Positions 1-7,781 of a stretch of 64,000 nt of DNA are shown piece by piece (positions within the stretch are counted from its first letter, which is position 1; every line of letters starts with the position of its first letter). The translations under genes were made by a program, and so were the position numbers. Source of the DNA: Williamsia serinedens (GTDB lineage Bacteria > Actinomycetota > Actinomycetes > Mycobacteriales > Mycobacteriaceae); contig NZ_JAMTCG010000007.1 of NCBI RefSeq assembly GCF_024171725.1, positions 186,001 to 250,000 of the forward strand, written 5' to 3'. The notes beneath the pieces were generated by a model that was not told the origin of the DNA, did no database searches, and saw nothing but the letters and a program-made list of their open reading frames with translations.

Positions 1-1
1 G

Positions 2-124
2 CTGATGGTGGCCGATCCGCCGGAGGAGCAGAAGCTCAACCGCGAGATCGAGCACGAGAACCATCGTGCCGAGCACGAGGCGCTCTCGAACCTGCAGTCG
101 AAGGGCGGGCGCATGCTCGAGTGA
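2..124 (+). CDS. qcrB: Cytochrome bc1 complex cytochrome b subunit, C-terminal end (partial)
   Basis: Only the last 40 codons are in the window; they end in a TGA at 122-124. The tail is charged (EEQKLNREIEHENHRAEHEA) and ends in KGGRMLE, which fits the cytoplasmic C-terminal extension of actinobacterial QcrB, the membrane cytochrome b of the menaquinol:cytochrome c reductase in the bcc-aa3 supercomplex. The assignment leans on context: ctaF and ctaC, subunits of the partner oxidase, lie just beyond on the other strand, as around qcrCAB in mycobacteria. No membrane segment or heme ligand is visible in the fragment, so the family call cannot be tested on the protein itself. A strong hairpin follows. 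Confidence 0.7.
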   Translation: MMVADPPEEQKLNREIEHENHRAEHEALSNLQSKGGRMLE

Positions 125-148
125 CCTGAGGTCACACGACGACACCGG

Positions 149-178
149 AGGCGGCGGATCCACACGGATCCGCCGCCT
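149..178 (+). terminator. Hairpin terminator after qcrB
   Basis: A perfect 12-bp stem (GGCGGCGGATCC, 150-161, with its complement at 166-177) and a 4-nt loop, extended by an A-T pair, lies 25 nt after the qcrB stop. There is no long T tract, which is usual for high-GC actinobacterial terminators. Confidence 0.75.
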
Positions 179-254
179 TCGTCGTCTCCGGTTGTGGCAG
201 AAAAGACTCCGCCACTCCCCTACCCCACCCGGCCCCCGACCCACCTTCACCCGC

Positions 255-428
255 CGTTCGTTGGGCACCCGGAACCCGTTGTTGGGCACTCGGAACCACC
301 CGTTGGGCGGTCGGAACCACCCGCTGGGCACCCGGAACCACCCGTTGGGCGGTCGGAACCACCCGTTGGGCATCAGGAACCGGTCGGTAGGCACTCGGAC
401 CTGGTCTCGTGGGCATCCACCACGATCG
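255..428 (+). repeat. Tandem array of 21-bp repeats, forward array
   Basis: Eight units with an exact 21-bp period: the core TTGGGC or a close variant starts at 261, 282, 303, 324, 345, 366, 387 and (degenerate) 408. The unit reads roughly GTTGGGCRSYCGGAACCACCC; the first and last copies are the most divergent. The 470-bp stretch between qcrB and the acetyltransferase gene holds the qcrB terminator, this array, the facing array at 508-590 and no convincing gene. Because 21 is divisible by three, open frames with 7-residue repeats run through it, but these are by-products of the period. Confidence 0.85.
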
Positions 429-507
429 GTGTGCCACCGGGGCCGCGGACTGGCAACGCGACATCGCGTGTGACGCGGACGTGTGAAGGCGGGACGCGGT
501 TCCTGCT

Positions 508-590
508 GCCCAACGAACGGTCCCAGCCGCCCAACGAACGGCTCCTGCCGCCCAACGAACGGTCCCTACCGCCCGACGAAGGGCGGTGGC
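508..590 (-). repeat. Tandem array of 21-bp repeats, inverted array
   Basis: Units GCCCAACGAACGG at 508, 529 and 550 and a variant (GCCCGACGAAGGG) at 571, again exactly 21 bp apart. Read on the minus strand the unit is CCGTTCGTTGGGCGGCAGGA, related to the forward array: CGTTCGTTGGGCACCCGGAACC near 256-277 and the complement of 499-520 match at 20 of 22 positions. The two arrays therefore face each other and could form a long cruciform or RNA hairpin. Confidence 0.8.
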
Positions 591-594
591 GGGG

Positions 595-1098
595 TCACCA
601 GGGGTCGCCGGGGCGATCGTCGACGACGAGGACGGCGGCGTCGTCGTCCGCGCGTCCCACGAGACGCCCGTCACCGTTCACCATCACCGCTCCGCGATCG
701 TCCGGGGTGGAGCGCACAGCCCCGTCGGCGTCCCGCACCGACAACTCCCCCGACCACCGCGTCCACCCCATCCCGGCGTAGAGGGGCGCGCCGACGTCCG
801 TAGCTGCGAGAGCCCCGCAGTCGTACGGGACGAGCAACCCGTCGATCTCGCGCATCAAGGCCGCCCCGACACCCCGACGACGCGCAGAGGCGGCAACAGC
901 GACGGCCTCGACGTATCCGCAGGACAGCTCGACGCCGTCGACCCACAGCCGGCGCGGGACGACAGCCGCGTGTCCGACGAGGACGTCGTCGAGCTCCGCG
1001 AGAACGTGGACGCCACCGAGGGCGTGGTCCCAGTCGTCGCCGGAGAAGTCACCCTCGAAGGCGTCGTCCAGAAGTGTCCGGAGACGGCGCCGCAGCAT
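595..1098 (-). CDS. Aminoglycoside 2'-N-acetyltransferase, AAC(2')-I family
   Basis: A 167-residue GNAT protein. Segments such as DDWDHALGGVHVL, CGYVEAVAV, the acetyl-CoA loop RRRGVGAAL, LYAGMGWTRWSG and the ending DDRPGDPW track the M. tuberculosis AAC(2')-Ic sequence, as I recall it, along nearly its whole length. That family transfers acetyl from acetyl-CoA to the 2'-amino group of gentamicin-class aminoglycosides; the native role of chromosomal copies is unsettled. ATG 1098 was chosen because GGAG lies 9 nt upstream and no other start occurs in frame below the hairpin at 1131-1154. This makes the N-terminus about 14 residues shorter than the mycobacterial enzyme. It stands alone after the ctaC-ctaF terminator. 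A related GNAT with another substrate remains possible. Confidence 0.8.
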   Translation of the reverse strand: MLRRRLRTLLDDAFEGDFSGDDWDHALGGVHVLAELDDVLVGHAAVVPRRLWVDGVELSCGYVEAVAVAASARRRGVGAALMREIDGLLVPYDCGALAATDVGAPLYAGMGWTRWSGELSVRDADGAVRSTPDDRGAVMVNGDGRLVGRADDDAAVLVVDDRPGDPW

Positions 1099-1130
1099 CT
1101 CGTCGAGCTCCGTGCTGGGGAGACGACGAA

Positions 1131-1154
1131 GGGCAGGTGCTGTGGCACCTGCCC
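1131..1154 (-). terminator. Hairpin terminator after ctaC-ctaF
   Basis: A perfect 10-bp inverted repeat (GGGCAGGTGC / GCACCTGCCC) with a 4-nt loop, 19 nt past the ctaF stop on the minus strand and just upstream of the acetyltransferase start. Confidence 0.75.
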
Positions 1155-1172
1155 CTCGTGAAGCGTCTGCGC

Positions 1173-1589
1173 TCAGTGCTTCTCGGGTCCGACGTGGTAC
1201 TCCATCACCAGTCCGCCGACCGTCGAGATGATCGCGACGGCACCGACGGCGACGAGCCAGAAGTTGCCCGTGGCCATCGCGACACCGATCAGCGCGGCGC
1301 TCGCGGCCATCGCGATCGGCCACCAGCTGCCCGGGCTGAAGAAGCCCAGTTCGCCGGCGCCGTCCTCGATCTCGGCCTCCTCGTAGTCCTCCGGACGGAT
1401 GTCGACGCGGCGGGCGACGAACCGGAAGTAGGTGCCGATGATCAGGGTCAGACCACCGGTCATCACCATGCCGGTCACGCCGACCCATTCGACGTTCTTG
1501 CTCGACAGGCCCGAGGCCACGCCGTAGATGATCGAGGCACCGAAGAAGAACACGGTCAGGACCTCGAAGAGCCGGGCTTCGATCTTCAC
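1173..1589 (-). CDS. ctaF: Cytochrome c oxidase subunit IV, actinobacterial type (CtaF)
   Basis: A 138-residue membrane protein with four hydrophobic segments (about residues 7-27, 37-57, 86-105 and 109-130) and an acidic linker (DIRPEDYEEAEIED) between the second and third. This is the layout of the actinobacterial aa3 oxidase subunit IV, an accessory subunit of the bcc-aa3 terminal oxidase. Its ATG overlaps the ctaC stop by 4 nt (ATGA), so the two are translationally coupled. The hairpin at 1131-1154 follows. Confidence 0.93.
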   Translation of the reverse strand: MKIEARLFEVLTVFFFGASIIYGVASGLSSKNVEWVGVTGMVMTGGLTLIIGTYFRFVARRVDIRPEDYEEAEIEDGAGELGFFSPGSWWPIAMAASAALIGVAMATGNFWLVAVGAVAIISTVGGLVMEYHVGPEKH

Positions 1590-2725
1590 GATTGCGCTCC
1601 TACCGTGCAGCCGGGGATGGTCGTGTTCGACGAGGTCCCACCGGTGGCGACTGCCTCAGCGCTGCCGTTCGTCGACCGACGGGTGTCGAACGGACGCGTC
1701 GTGACCGAGACCGGTGTCTCGCAGATGCTCTGCAGTGCCTGCGCGTTGGTGGCGTTCGGGTTCGCGGCGCGGTACGCGATGTACCGGTCGAAGTTCTCCT
1801 TCGACACCGCGCGCACCTCGAAGTTCATCATCGAGTGATACGTGCCGCACATCTCCGCGCACCGTCCGACGAAGGCGCCGGTCTTGTCGATCGAGCTGAC
1901 CTGCCACCGGTTGTCGGTGTGGTTCTGCTTCGGGAACGGGAACACGTCGCGCTTGAACAGGAACTCGGGCACCCAGAACGAGTGGATGACGTCGGCCGAG
2001 GCCTGTTCGAACTCGATCCGCTCCCCGACCGGGAGGACCAACACCGGGATCTCCTCGGACGTACCGACGGTCTCGATGCGGTCGAACTTCAGGTAGTTGC
2101 GGATGTCGTCGTCACGACCGTTGGCGGGGCCGGGGATCTCCTCGCCCTCCTTGTTGAGCTCCTTCTGCTGGAGCTCGTACGGGCTGCCGTCCCGCAGGAA
2201 GCCGTTGTAGGTCGTGCCGTCGGCCATCTGCACCGTGCGGTAGCCGAACTTCCAGTTCCACTGGAACGCCGTGATGTCGACGACGACCTTCGGGTCGGAC
2301 TTCTTCGTCTCGACACCGTTCTGCACGATGATCGTGAAGTAGAAGAGCACCGCGATGATCACGAACGGGATGGCCGTGTACGTGAGCTCGAGCGGCACGT
2401 TGTAGGCCGTCTGACGCGGGAACTCGTCCTCCGCGGTCGCCGGCGAGTTCCGCTTGCGACGGTGGAACGTGATCGTCCAGAACGTCAGCGCCCACACGAT
2501 GATGCCCATCACCAGAGCCGCGATCACCGACCACGTCCACAGGTGCCGCATGCTCTCGGCCTCGGGGGTGATGCCCTCCGGCCACCCGAACCGCATCGCC
2601 TCCTGGGCGGAGCACCCCGACATCAGCAGGGCGGTCAGCCCCAGCGCGACGACGGCCCCGATCTGCTTGAACCGGCGGCGGCCCGAGGCGTTCGCCTGCC
2701 GGGACCGATCTCCGTGAGTCACCAT
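1586..2725 (-). CDS. ctaC: Cytochrome c oxidase subunit II (CuA subunit), lipoprotein
   Basis: A 379-residue subunit II of the aa3 oxidase, which takes electrons from the bcc complex at its binuclear CuA centre. Visible in order: a positively charged N-terminus, a lipobox-like LLMSGC, two membrane helices (starting near HLWTWSVIAALVMG and YTAIPFVIIAVLFYF), then the periplasmic cupredoxin domain with FQWNWKFGY, a VIHSFWVPEF copper-ligand segment and the CuA loop CAEMCGTYHSMM. ATG 2725 was preferred to ATG 2740 because GGAAGG sits 5 nt upstream of it. Cotranscribed with ctaF; diverges from asnB. Confidence 0.97.
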   Translation of the reverse strand: MVTHGDRSRQANASGRRRFKQIGAVVALGLTALLMSGCSAQEAMRFGWPEGITPEAESMRHLWTWSVIAALVMGIIVWALTFWTITFHRRKRNSPATAEDEFPRQTAYNVPLELTYTAIPFVIIAVLFYFTIIVQNGVETKKSDPKVVVDITAFQWNWKFGYRTVQMADGTTYNGFLRDGSPYELQQKELNKEGEEIPGPANGRDDDIRNYLKFDRIETVGTSEEIPVLVLPVGERIEFEQASADVIHSFWVPEFLFKRDVFPFPKQNHTDNRWQVSSIDKTGAFVGRCAEMCGTYHSMMNFEVRAVSKENFDRYIAYRAANPNATNAQALQSICETPVSVTTRPFDTRRSTNGSAEAVATGGTSSNTTIPGCTVGAQS

Positions 2726-2949
2726 CCACGCCTTCCGCATGTGAAACCACCACTGCCGTGGGCAGACGCCACCCGTCGCCGGGGGCAGACACCCATGTAC
2801 TACGCAGCGTAGACCAACCGGGGCCGCGTTTCGTGATCGGGGTTTGACGCGCCCCGCGGCAGTCGAGAGCCCCCACCGCCGTGGGGCATACTCGACGACC
2901 GGCGGCGGTCGGACGAGCGCCGACATCGAACCGATCGGAGGACCGGCGC

Positions 2950-4875
2950 ATGTGCGGGCTCGTGGGACTGCTGACCGCCGACGGGACGGGTGAGGCCGCC
3001 GCGGCGCACCTCCCCGACGCCGTCCACTGCATGCGGCACCGGGGTCCCGACGACCCTGGGGTCTGGAACGACGCCGACCTCGCGGTCGGGTTCAACCGGC
3101 TGTCGATCATCGACATCGAGCACTCGCACCAGCCGTTGCGATGGGGTCCGCCGGAGTCCCCCGAGCGTTACGCCCTGGTCTACAACGGCGAGGTCTACAA
3201 CTACCTCGAGCTGCGCGAGCAGCTGCAGCGGGACGAGGGCGCGGTGTTCCACACCGAGGGCGACGGTGAGGCCGTCGTCGCCGCGTTCCACCACTGGGGC
3301 CCCGACAGCGTCGCCCGGCTGCGCGGCATGTTCGCCTTCGCCATCTGGGACACCGAGACCCGCAGCCTGTTCCTCGCCCGCGACCGCTTCGGCATCAAAC
3401 CGCTGTTCCTCGCGACCGGCCCCGGGGGGACGGTGTTCGCCAGCGAGAAGAAGAGCGCCCTGGGCCTCCTCGAGACGATCGGCGTCGGCACCGACCTCGA
3501 CCTGCGCGCCGTCGAGCACTACACGGTCCTGCAGTACGTCCCCGAGCCCGAGACGTTGCACCGCGGCATCACCCGCCTCGAATCGGGCTGCCACGCGACG
3601 GTGACCCCGGGCGGTTCGCCGAGCATCCACCGCTACTTCACGCCGCAGTTCGTCGCCGGCCCGACACCCGCCGCGGGCCCGCAGGGCTGGTACGACGAGA
3701 TCGCCGACGTGCTGTCGGACTCCGTCGCGAAGCACATGCGCGCCGACGTGACCGTCGGGTCGTTCCTGTCCGGCGGCATCGACTCGACGGCCATCGCCGC
3801 GCTGGCGATCCGGCACAACCCGGACCTGATCACGTTCACCACGGGCTTCGAGCGTGAGGGCTACTCCGAGATCGACGTCGCCGCGGAGTCGGCCGAGGCG
3901 ATCGGCGCGCGCCACGTCGTGAAGGTCGTCAGCCCGGCCGAGTTCGCCGCGTCGATCCCCGAGATCGTCTGGTACCTCGACGATCCCGTCGCCGACCCGG
4001 CGCTCGTCCCGCTCTACTTCGTGGCCAAGGAGGCCCGCAAGCACGTCAAGGTGGTCCTCTCCGGTGAGGGCGCCGACGAACTGTTTGGCGGGTACACCAT
4101 CTACAAGGAGCCGCTGTCTCTCGCGCCGTTCGACCGGCTGCCGGGCGGTCTCCGTCGCGCCGCGGGGCGGCTGTCCGAGCGCATCCCCGAGGGCACACGC
4201 GGCAAGAGTCTGCTGCACCGCGGGTCGATGACGCTCGAGCAGCGCTACTACGGCAACGCCCGCAGCTTCGACGACGCCCGACTGCGCGCGGTGCTGAAGA
4301 CCTATCGCCCGGAGTGGACGCACACCGACGTCACCGCCGACATCTACGCGACCACACAGGGGTGGGACCCGGTCGCACGGATGCAGCACATCGACCTGTT
4401 CACCTGGCTGCGCGGCGACATCCTCGTCAAGGCCGACAAGATGACGATGGCCAACTCCCTCGAGCTGCGCGTGCCGTTCCTCGACCCCGAGGTGTTCGAC
4501 GTCGCCCGGCGGCTGCCCACCGACGAGAAGATCGCGCACGGCACGACGAAGTACGCGCTGCGGCGGGCGCTGGAGCAGATCGTCCCGGCGCACGTGCTGC
4601 ACCGCAAGAAGTTGGGTTTCCCCGTCCCGCTGCGCCACTGGCTGGCCGGGACCGAACTCCACGACTGGGCGCGCGAGACGATCGCGGCGTCGGGCGCCGG
4701 ACACATCATCGACCTCGCGGCCGTCGGCCGCATGCTCGACGAGCACCGCGCGGGCACCGTCGACAACAGCCGCCGTCTGTGGACCGTGCTGGTGTTCCTG
4801 GTGTGGCACGGCATCTTCGTCGAGGGGTCGATCGTCCCCGACATCGCCGACCACACCTACCCCGTGCGGCTGTAG
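2950..4875 (+). CDS. asnB: Glutamine-hydrolysing amidotransferase, asparagine synthetase B family (AsnB/LtsA)
   Basis: 641 residues. The N-terminal class II glutamine amidotransferase domain begins with the catalytic cysteine right after the initiator Met (MCGLVGLL), followed by RHRGPDDPG and FNRLSIID; the C-terminal synthetase domain has the ATP pyrophosphatase loop SFLSGGIDST and LSGEGADELFGGY. The start is fixed by the need for an N-terminal Cys and by GGAGG just upstream. In corynebacteria, rhodococci and mycobacteria the homologue (LtsA/AsnB) is tied to cell-wall integrity and amidation of peptidoglycan diaminopimelate rather than simply asparagine synthesis. Divergent from ctaC and convergent with adoK. 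Confidence 0.93.
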   Translation: MCGLVGLLTADGTGEAAAAHLPDAVHCMRHRGPDDPGVWNDADLAVGFNRLSIIDIEHSHQPLRWGPPESPERYALVYNGEVYNYLELREQLQRDEGAVFHTEGDGEAVVAAFHHWGPDSVARLRGMFAFAIWDTETRSLFLARDRFGIKPLFLATGPGGTVFASEKKSALGLLETIGVGTDLDLRAVEHYTVLQYVPEPETLHRGITRLESGCHATVTPGGSPSIHRYFTPQFVAGPTPAAGPQGWYDEIADVLSDSVAKHMRADVTVGSFLSGGIDSTAIAALAIRHNPDLITFTTGFEREGYSEIDVAAESAEAIGARHVVKVVSPAEFAASIPEIVWYLDDPVADPALVPLYFVAKEARKHVKVVLSGEGADELFGGYTIYKEPLSLAPFDRLPGGLRRAAGRLSERIPEGTRGKSLLHRGSMTLEQRYYGNARSFDDARLRAVLKTYRPEWTHTDVTADIYATTQGWDPVARMQHIDLFTWLRGDILVKADKMTMANSLELRVPFLDPEVFDVARRLPTDEKIAHGTTKYALRRALEQIVPAHVLHRKKLGFPVPLRHWLAGTELHDWARETIAASGAGHIIDLAAVGRMLDEHRAGTVDNSRRLWTVLVFLVWHGIFVEGSIVPDIADHTYPVRL

Positions 4876-4888
4876 TCACCGCACGGGG
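4860..4888. terminator. Bidirectional hairpin between asnB and adoK
   Basis: CCCCGTGCGG (4860-4869) pairs perfectly with CCGCACGGGG (4879-4888) across a 9-nt loop containing the asnB stop codon. It sits between two convergent genes and can serve both. Confidence 0.75.
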
Positions 4889-4897
4889 CGGGGCGGG

Positions 4898-5872
4898 TCA
4901 GGGGACGATCGCGCCGATCTCCTGCGCGGCGTCGGCGCCGTAAGTCTCCTCGAGGCGGGCGAGCGCGGTCTCCCGGTTCCACGTCCAGTCCTGCGGCGCG
5001 ACGGTCTCGAGCACCGATGTCGCGATGAGGGCGCCGAGCTGGGCGCTGCGCTCGAACGACAGGCCCTTCTGCTGCGCGAAGAGGAACCCGGCGCGGAAGC
5101 CGTCGCCGACGCCCGTCGGGTCGACCTTCTCGGTGGCCGGCACGACGTCGACGTGGACGGTCTTTCCGTCCTTGCCGACGATGTCGGCGCCGTCGCCGCC
5201 GAGCGTGGTGACCCGCGTGGTCACCATCCCGGCGATCTCGTCGGGGCCGAGACCGGTCTTCTTCTGCAGCAGGCCCCACTCGTACTCGTTGGTGAGCAGG
5301 TACTCCGCGCCGTCGATGAGGGTGCGGATCTGGTCACCGTCGAGGAGCGCGAGCTGCTGCGACGGATCGGCCGCGAACGGGATGCCCAGGTCACGGCACG
5401 ACTGGCTGTGCTGGGTCATGGCGACCGGGTCGTCGGCCCCGATCAGGACCAGGTCGGGCTGTCCGTACTCGTCGGCGAGGTCCGACAGCGAGATCTGGCG
5501 CGCGTCGGCCATGGCACCCACGTAGAAGCTGGCCAGCTGGGCCATGTCGTCGTCGGTCGTGCACATGAACCGGGCGGTGTGCTTCGACGTCGATGTGCGC
5601 ACTCCGCGGCAGTCGACGCCGTTGGAAGTGAGCCACTCCCGGTAGTCGTCGAAGTCGGCGCCGACCGCGCCGACGAGCATCGGTGAGGCACCGAGCACGC
5701 CCAGGCCGTAGGAGATGTTGCCGCCCACGCCACCCCGTCGGACGACGAGGTCCTCGACCAGGAAGCTGAGCGAGATGTGGTGCAGGTGTTCGGCGAGGAG
5801 CTGCTCGCTGAACTTGCCCTTGAACCGCATCAGATGGTCGGTCGCGATCGAGCCGCAGATGGCGATGGCCAC
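4898..5872 (-). CDS. adoK: Adenosine kinase, PfkB/ribokinase family
   Basis: 324 residues, the length I recall for the M. tuberculosis AdoK (Rv2202c), with the same neighbours. Family marks are the N-terminal GGVGGNISYGLGVLG substrate-binding segment and the C-terminal PfkB signature DPTGVGDGFRAGF with the catalytic Asp. The mycobacterial enzyme phosphorylates adenosine with ATP for purine salvage; it resembles sugar kinases more than eukaryotic adenosine kinases, so a carbohydrate substrate cannot be excluded from sequence alone. The ribosome-binding site before ATG 5872 is weak; a GTG two codons upstream is an alternative. Confidence 0.85.
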   Translation of the reverse strand: MAIAICGSIATDHLMRFKGKFSEQLLAEHLHHISLSFLVEDLVVRRGGVGGNISYGLGVLGASPMLVGAVGADFDDYREWLTSNGVDCRGVRTSTSKHTARFMCTTDDDMAQLASFYVGAMADARQISLSDLADEYGQPDLVLIGADDPVAMTQHSQSCRDLGIPFAADPSQQLALLDGDQIRTLIDGAEYLLTNEYEWGLLQKKTGLGPDEIAGMVTTRVTTLGGDGADIVGKDGKTVHVDVVPATEKVDPTGVGDGFRAGFLFAQQKGLSFERSAQLGALIATSVLETVAPQDWTWNRETALARLEETYGADAAQEIGAIVP

Positions 5873-5929
5873 GGTGGGGGAACCCTTTCGTCGGGATCGG
5901 TCGACCGCTCACGCTACTGCAACGACCGC

Positions 5930-5954
5930 GGCCCCCACCGTCACGGTGGGGGCC
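5930..5954 (-). terminator. Hairpin terminator after the IscA-type gene
   Basis: A perfect 11-bp stem (GGCCCCCACCG / CGGTGGGGGCC) with a 3-nt loop, 45 nt downstream of the stop of the minus-strand gene at 6000-6374 and before the adoK start. Confidence 0.8.
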
Positions 5955-5999
5955 ACGGTCGTCGCCACTGGGACCCGTCACAGACGGGCCGGTGTCATG

Positions 6000-6374
6000 T
6001 CAGTTGAACGAGTCCCCGCAGGCGCAGCTGCCGGTCGCGTTCGGGTTGTCGATGGTGAAGCCCTGCTTCTCGATCGTGTCGACGAAGTCGATCGAGGCGC
6101 CCTGCACGTACGGCGCGCTCATGCGGTCGACCGCGAGCTTGACGCCGCCGAAGTCGGCGGTGAGGTCACCGTCGAGCGAGCGGTCGTCGAAGAAGAGCTG
6201 GTAACGCAGGCCCGCGCAGCCACCCGGCTGCACGGCGATGCGCAGCGCGAGGTCGTCGCGACCCTCCTGGTCGAGCAGGGCCTTGGCCTTGCCTGCGGCG
6301 GCGTCGGTCAGGATGACGCCGGTCGCGGGGGCGGTGGTCTCGGTGTCGGCGGTGACCTGGTTGTCGACGGTCAT
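6000..6374 (-). CDS. erpA: Iron-sulfur cluster insertion/carrier protein, HesB/IscA (ErpA) family
   Basis: 124 residues with the three invariant cysteines of A-type carriers: Cys53 in QPGGCAGLRY and Cys117 and Cys119 in GSCACGDSF at the C-terminus. These ligands hold or transfer a Fe-S cluster to target apoproteins. A disordered Thr/Ala-rich N-terminus of about 18 residues precedes the fold. GAGGAG stands 5 nt before ATG 6374. It is a single-gene unit with its own terminator. The position next to adoK matches the mycobacterial order. Whether it serves respiratory enzymes or LipA, encoded 12 kb away, cannot be told from sequence. Confidence 0.88.
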   Translation of the reverse strand: MTVDNQVTADTETTAPATGVILTDAAAGKAKALLDQEGRDDLALRIAVQPGGCAGLRYQLFFDDRSLDGDLTADFGGVKLAVDRMSAPYVQGASIDFVDTIEKQGFTIDNPNATGSCACGDSFN

Positions 6375-6567
6375 GCGTTCTCCTCGTGTTCTCGCGGTAC
6401 CGCGATCGTTCGCGGTCCGACGATCTCTCGTCGTGTCGACGTGCGTGCTTCTTCGGCGGTGTCGCGTCGATCAGGTGCCTGAGACGTCAACGGTACTCCT
6501 GCGGGCGCTGTTCCCGCCCATCGCGGGGCCGACGCACCGCCGGCGTGTGCACGGCGTCACGCGCTGA

Positions 6568-7689
6568 TCAGGACCAGTCGCGGGCCATCGGTTCGACGAG
6601 GTCGGACAGCAGCGGTCCGGCCTGGTCCATCGCGTGCTGGACCGAGTCCGCGACGTCGACGATGGCACGCGCGCCCACGATCCCGGCCGCCGCGAGCGCG
6701 TCCGCGTCGAGCTGCACCTGGCCGGCCACCACCGCCACGGGGACGGAGTGCCGCACCGCCAGCCGGGCGACGGCGGCGACGACCTTGCCGGCCAGGGTCT
6801 GCGCGTCGACCCTCCCCTCGCCGGTGACGACCACGTCCGCCCGGGACACCAGCCCGTCGAGACCGATCGCGTCGGCCACGACCTGCGCGCCCGACACCCG
6901 CCGACCCCCCAGCGCGAGCAGTCCTACACCGAGACCGCCGGCGGCACCGGCACCCGGCTCGTCGCCCCACGACCGTCCGGTCGCCCGGGCGAGCGCGTCG
7001 TCCCAGTCGCGGAGCCGGTCCTCGAGCGTCGTGACGGTCGCCGGGTCGGCACCCTTCTGCGGGCCGAACACCGCGGCGGCCCCGGCCGGGCCGAGCAGGG
7101 GGCTCTCGACGTCGGAGGCGACCACCACCTCGACGTCGGCCAGCATGTCCCGCGCGAGGGCGATCCACCGTTCGCGGTCGGCGTCGTCGGCCGCGCCCGC
7201 GGGGTCCTCGTCGGCCGCCGGGGCGGGGTGTCCCGCCAGTGCCGCGACCATCCCCGCGCCGCCGTCGGTGCTCGACGACCCACCGAGTCCGACGACGACG
7301 CGTCGGGCGCCGGCGGCGAGCGCGGCCGCGACGAGTTCGCCGACACCCCAGGTCGAGGCGGTGATCGCGGTGTGTGGGGTCGGGGTGCCGACGAGGTGCA
7401 GCCCGCAGGCCTGTGCGCACTCGACGTACGCGGTGGACGTCGGACCGGAGTCGTCGAGCAGCCATCGGGCGTCGACCGGGCTGCCGAGCGGACCCCGCAC
7501 GGTGGTCACCACGACCCTGCCCGTCCGCGTGGCCAGCACGTCGACGAACCCGGGGCCCCCGTCGGACTGCGGGGCGCAGACCACCTCGTCGCCCGGACGG
7601 GCACGCAGCCATCCCCGCGCGACGGCGTCGGCCGCCTGGACCGCGGTCAGGGTGTCGCCGAACGAGTCGGGCGCGACGAGGACCCGCAT
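6568..7689 (-). CDS. glxK: Glycerate kinase, GlxK/GarK type
   Basis: 373 residues starting MRVLVAPDSFGDTLTA, the typical start of class I glycerate kinases, with CAPQSDGGPGFVDVL, the conserved GLGGSSSTDGGAGM loop and, near the C-terminus, TGEGRVDAQTLAGK. The family phosphorylates D-glycerate with ATP to a phosphoglycerate. ATG 7689 is supported by the start of homologous structure and by a TATACT box ending 6 nt upstream, which suggests a leaderless transcript. The product of this branch (2- or 3-phosphoglycerate) cannot be fixed here. Confidence 0.92.
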   Translation of the reverse strand: MRVLVAPDSFGDTLTAVQAADAVARGWLRARPGDEVVCAPQSDGGPGFVDVLATRTGRVVVTTVRGPLGSPVDARWLLDDSGPTSTAYVECAQACGLHLVGTPTPHTAITASTWGVGELVAAALAAGARRVVVGLGGSSSTDGGAGMVAALAGHPAPAADEDPAGAADDADRERWIALARDMLADVEVVVASDVESPLLGPAGAAAVFGPQKGADPATVTTLEDRLRDWDDALARATGRSWGDEPGAGAAGGLGVGLLALGGRRVSGAQVVADAIGLDGLVSRADVVVTGEGRVDAQTLAGKVVAAVARLAVRHSVPVAVVAGQVQLDADALAAAGIVGARAIVDVADSVQHAMDQAGPLLSDLVEPMARDWS

Positions 7690-7781
7690 GGGCGAAGTAT
7701 AGGAACCGTTCCGTCCCCGGGTGGGGTGCGAGACATGACGCCGGGCCCATGCCGGGCGCGCGGTCGAATATCCTGGCGGGC

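Noticed and set aside
255-590. CRISPR array
   Set aside because: Units are tandem with no unique spacers, 21 bp long and in two opposite orientations; no cas genes occur in the window.
194-781. Open frame with 7-residue repeats (VGHPEPPVGRSEP) across the 21-bp array
   Set aside because: The open frame follows from a repeat length divisible by three, it has no ribosome site and its 3' part is antisense to the acetyltransferase gene.
2800-4854. 684-codon minus-strand frame opposite asnB
   Set aside because: It is a shadow of asnB, whose motifs and start are clear; the antisense frame has no family features and the high GC content keeps such frames open.
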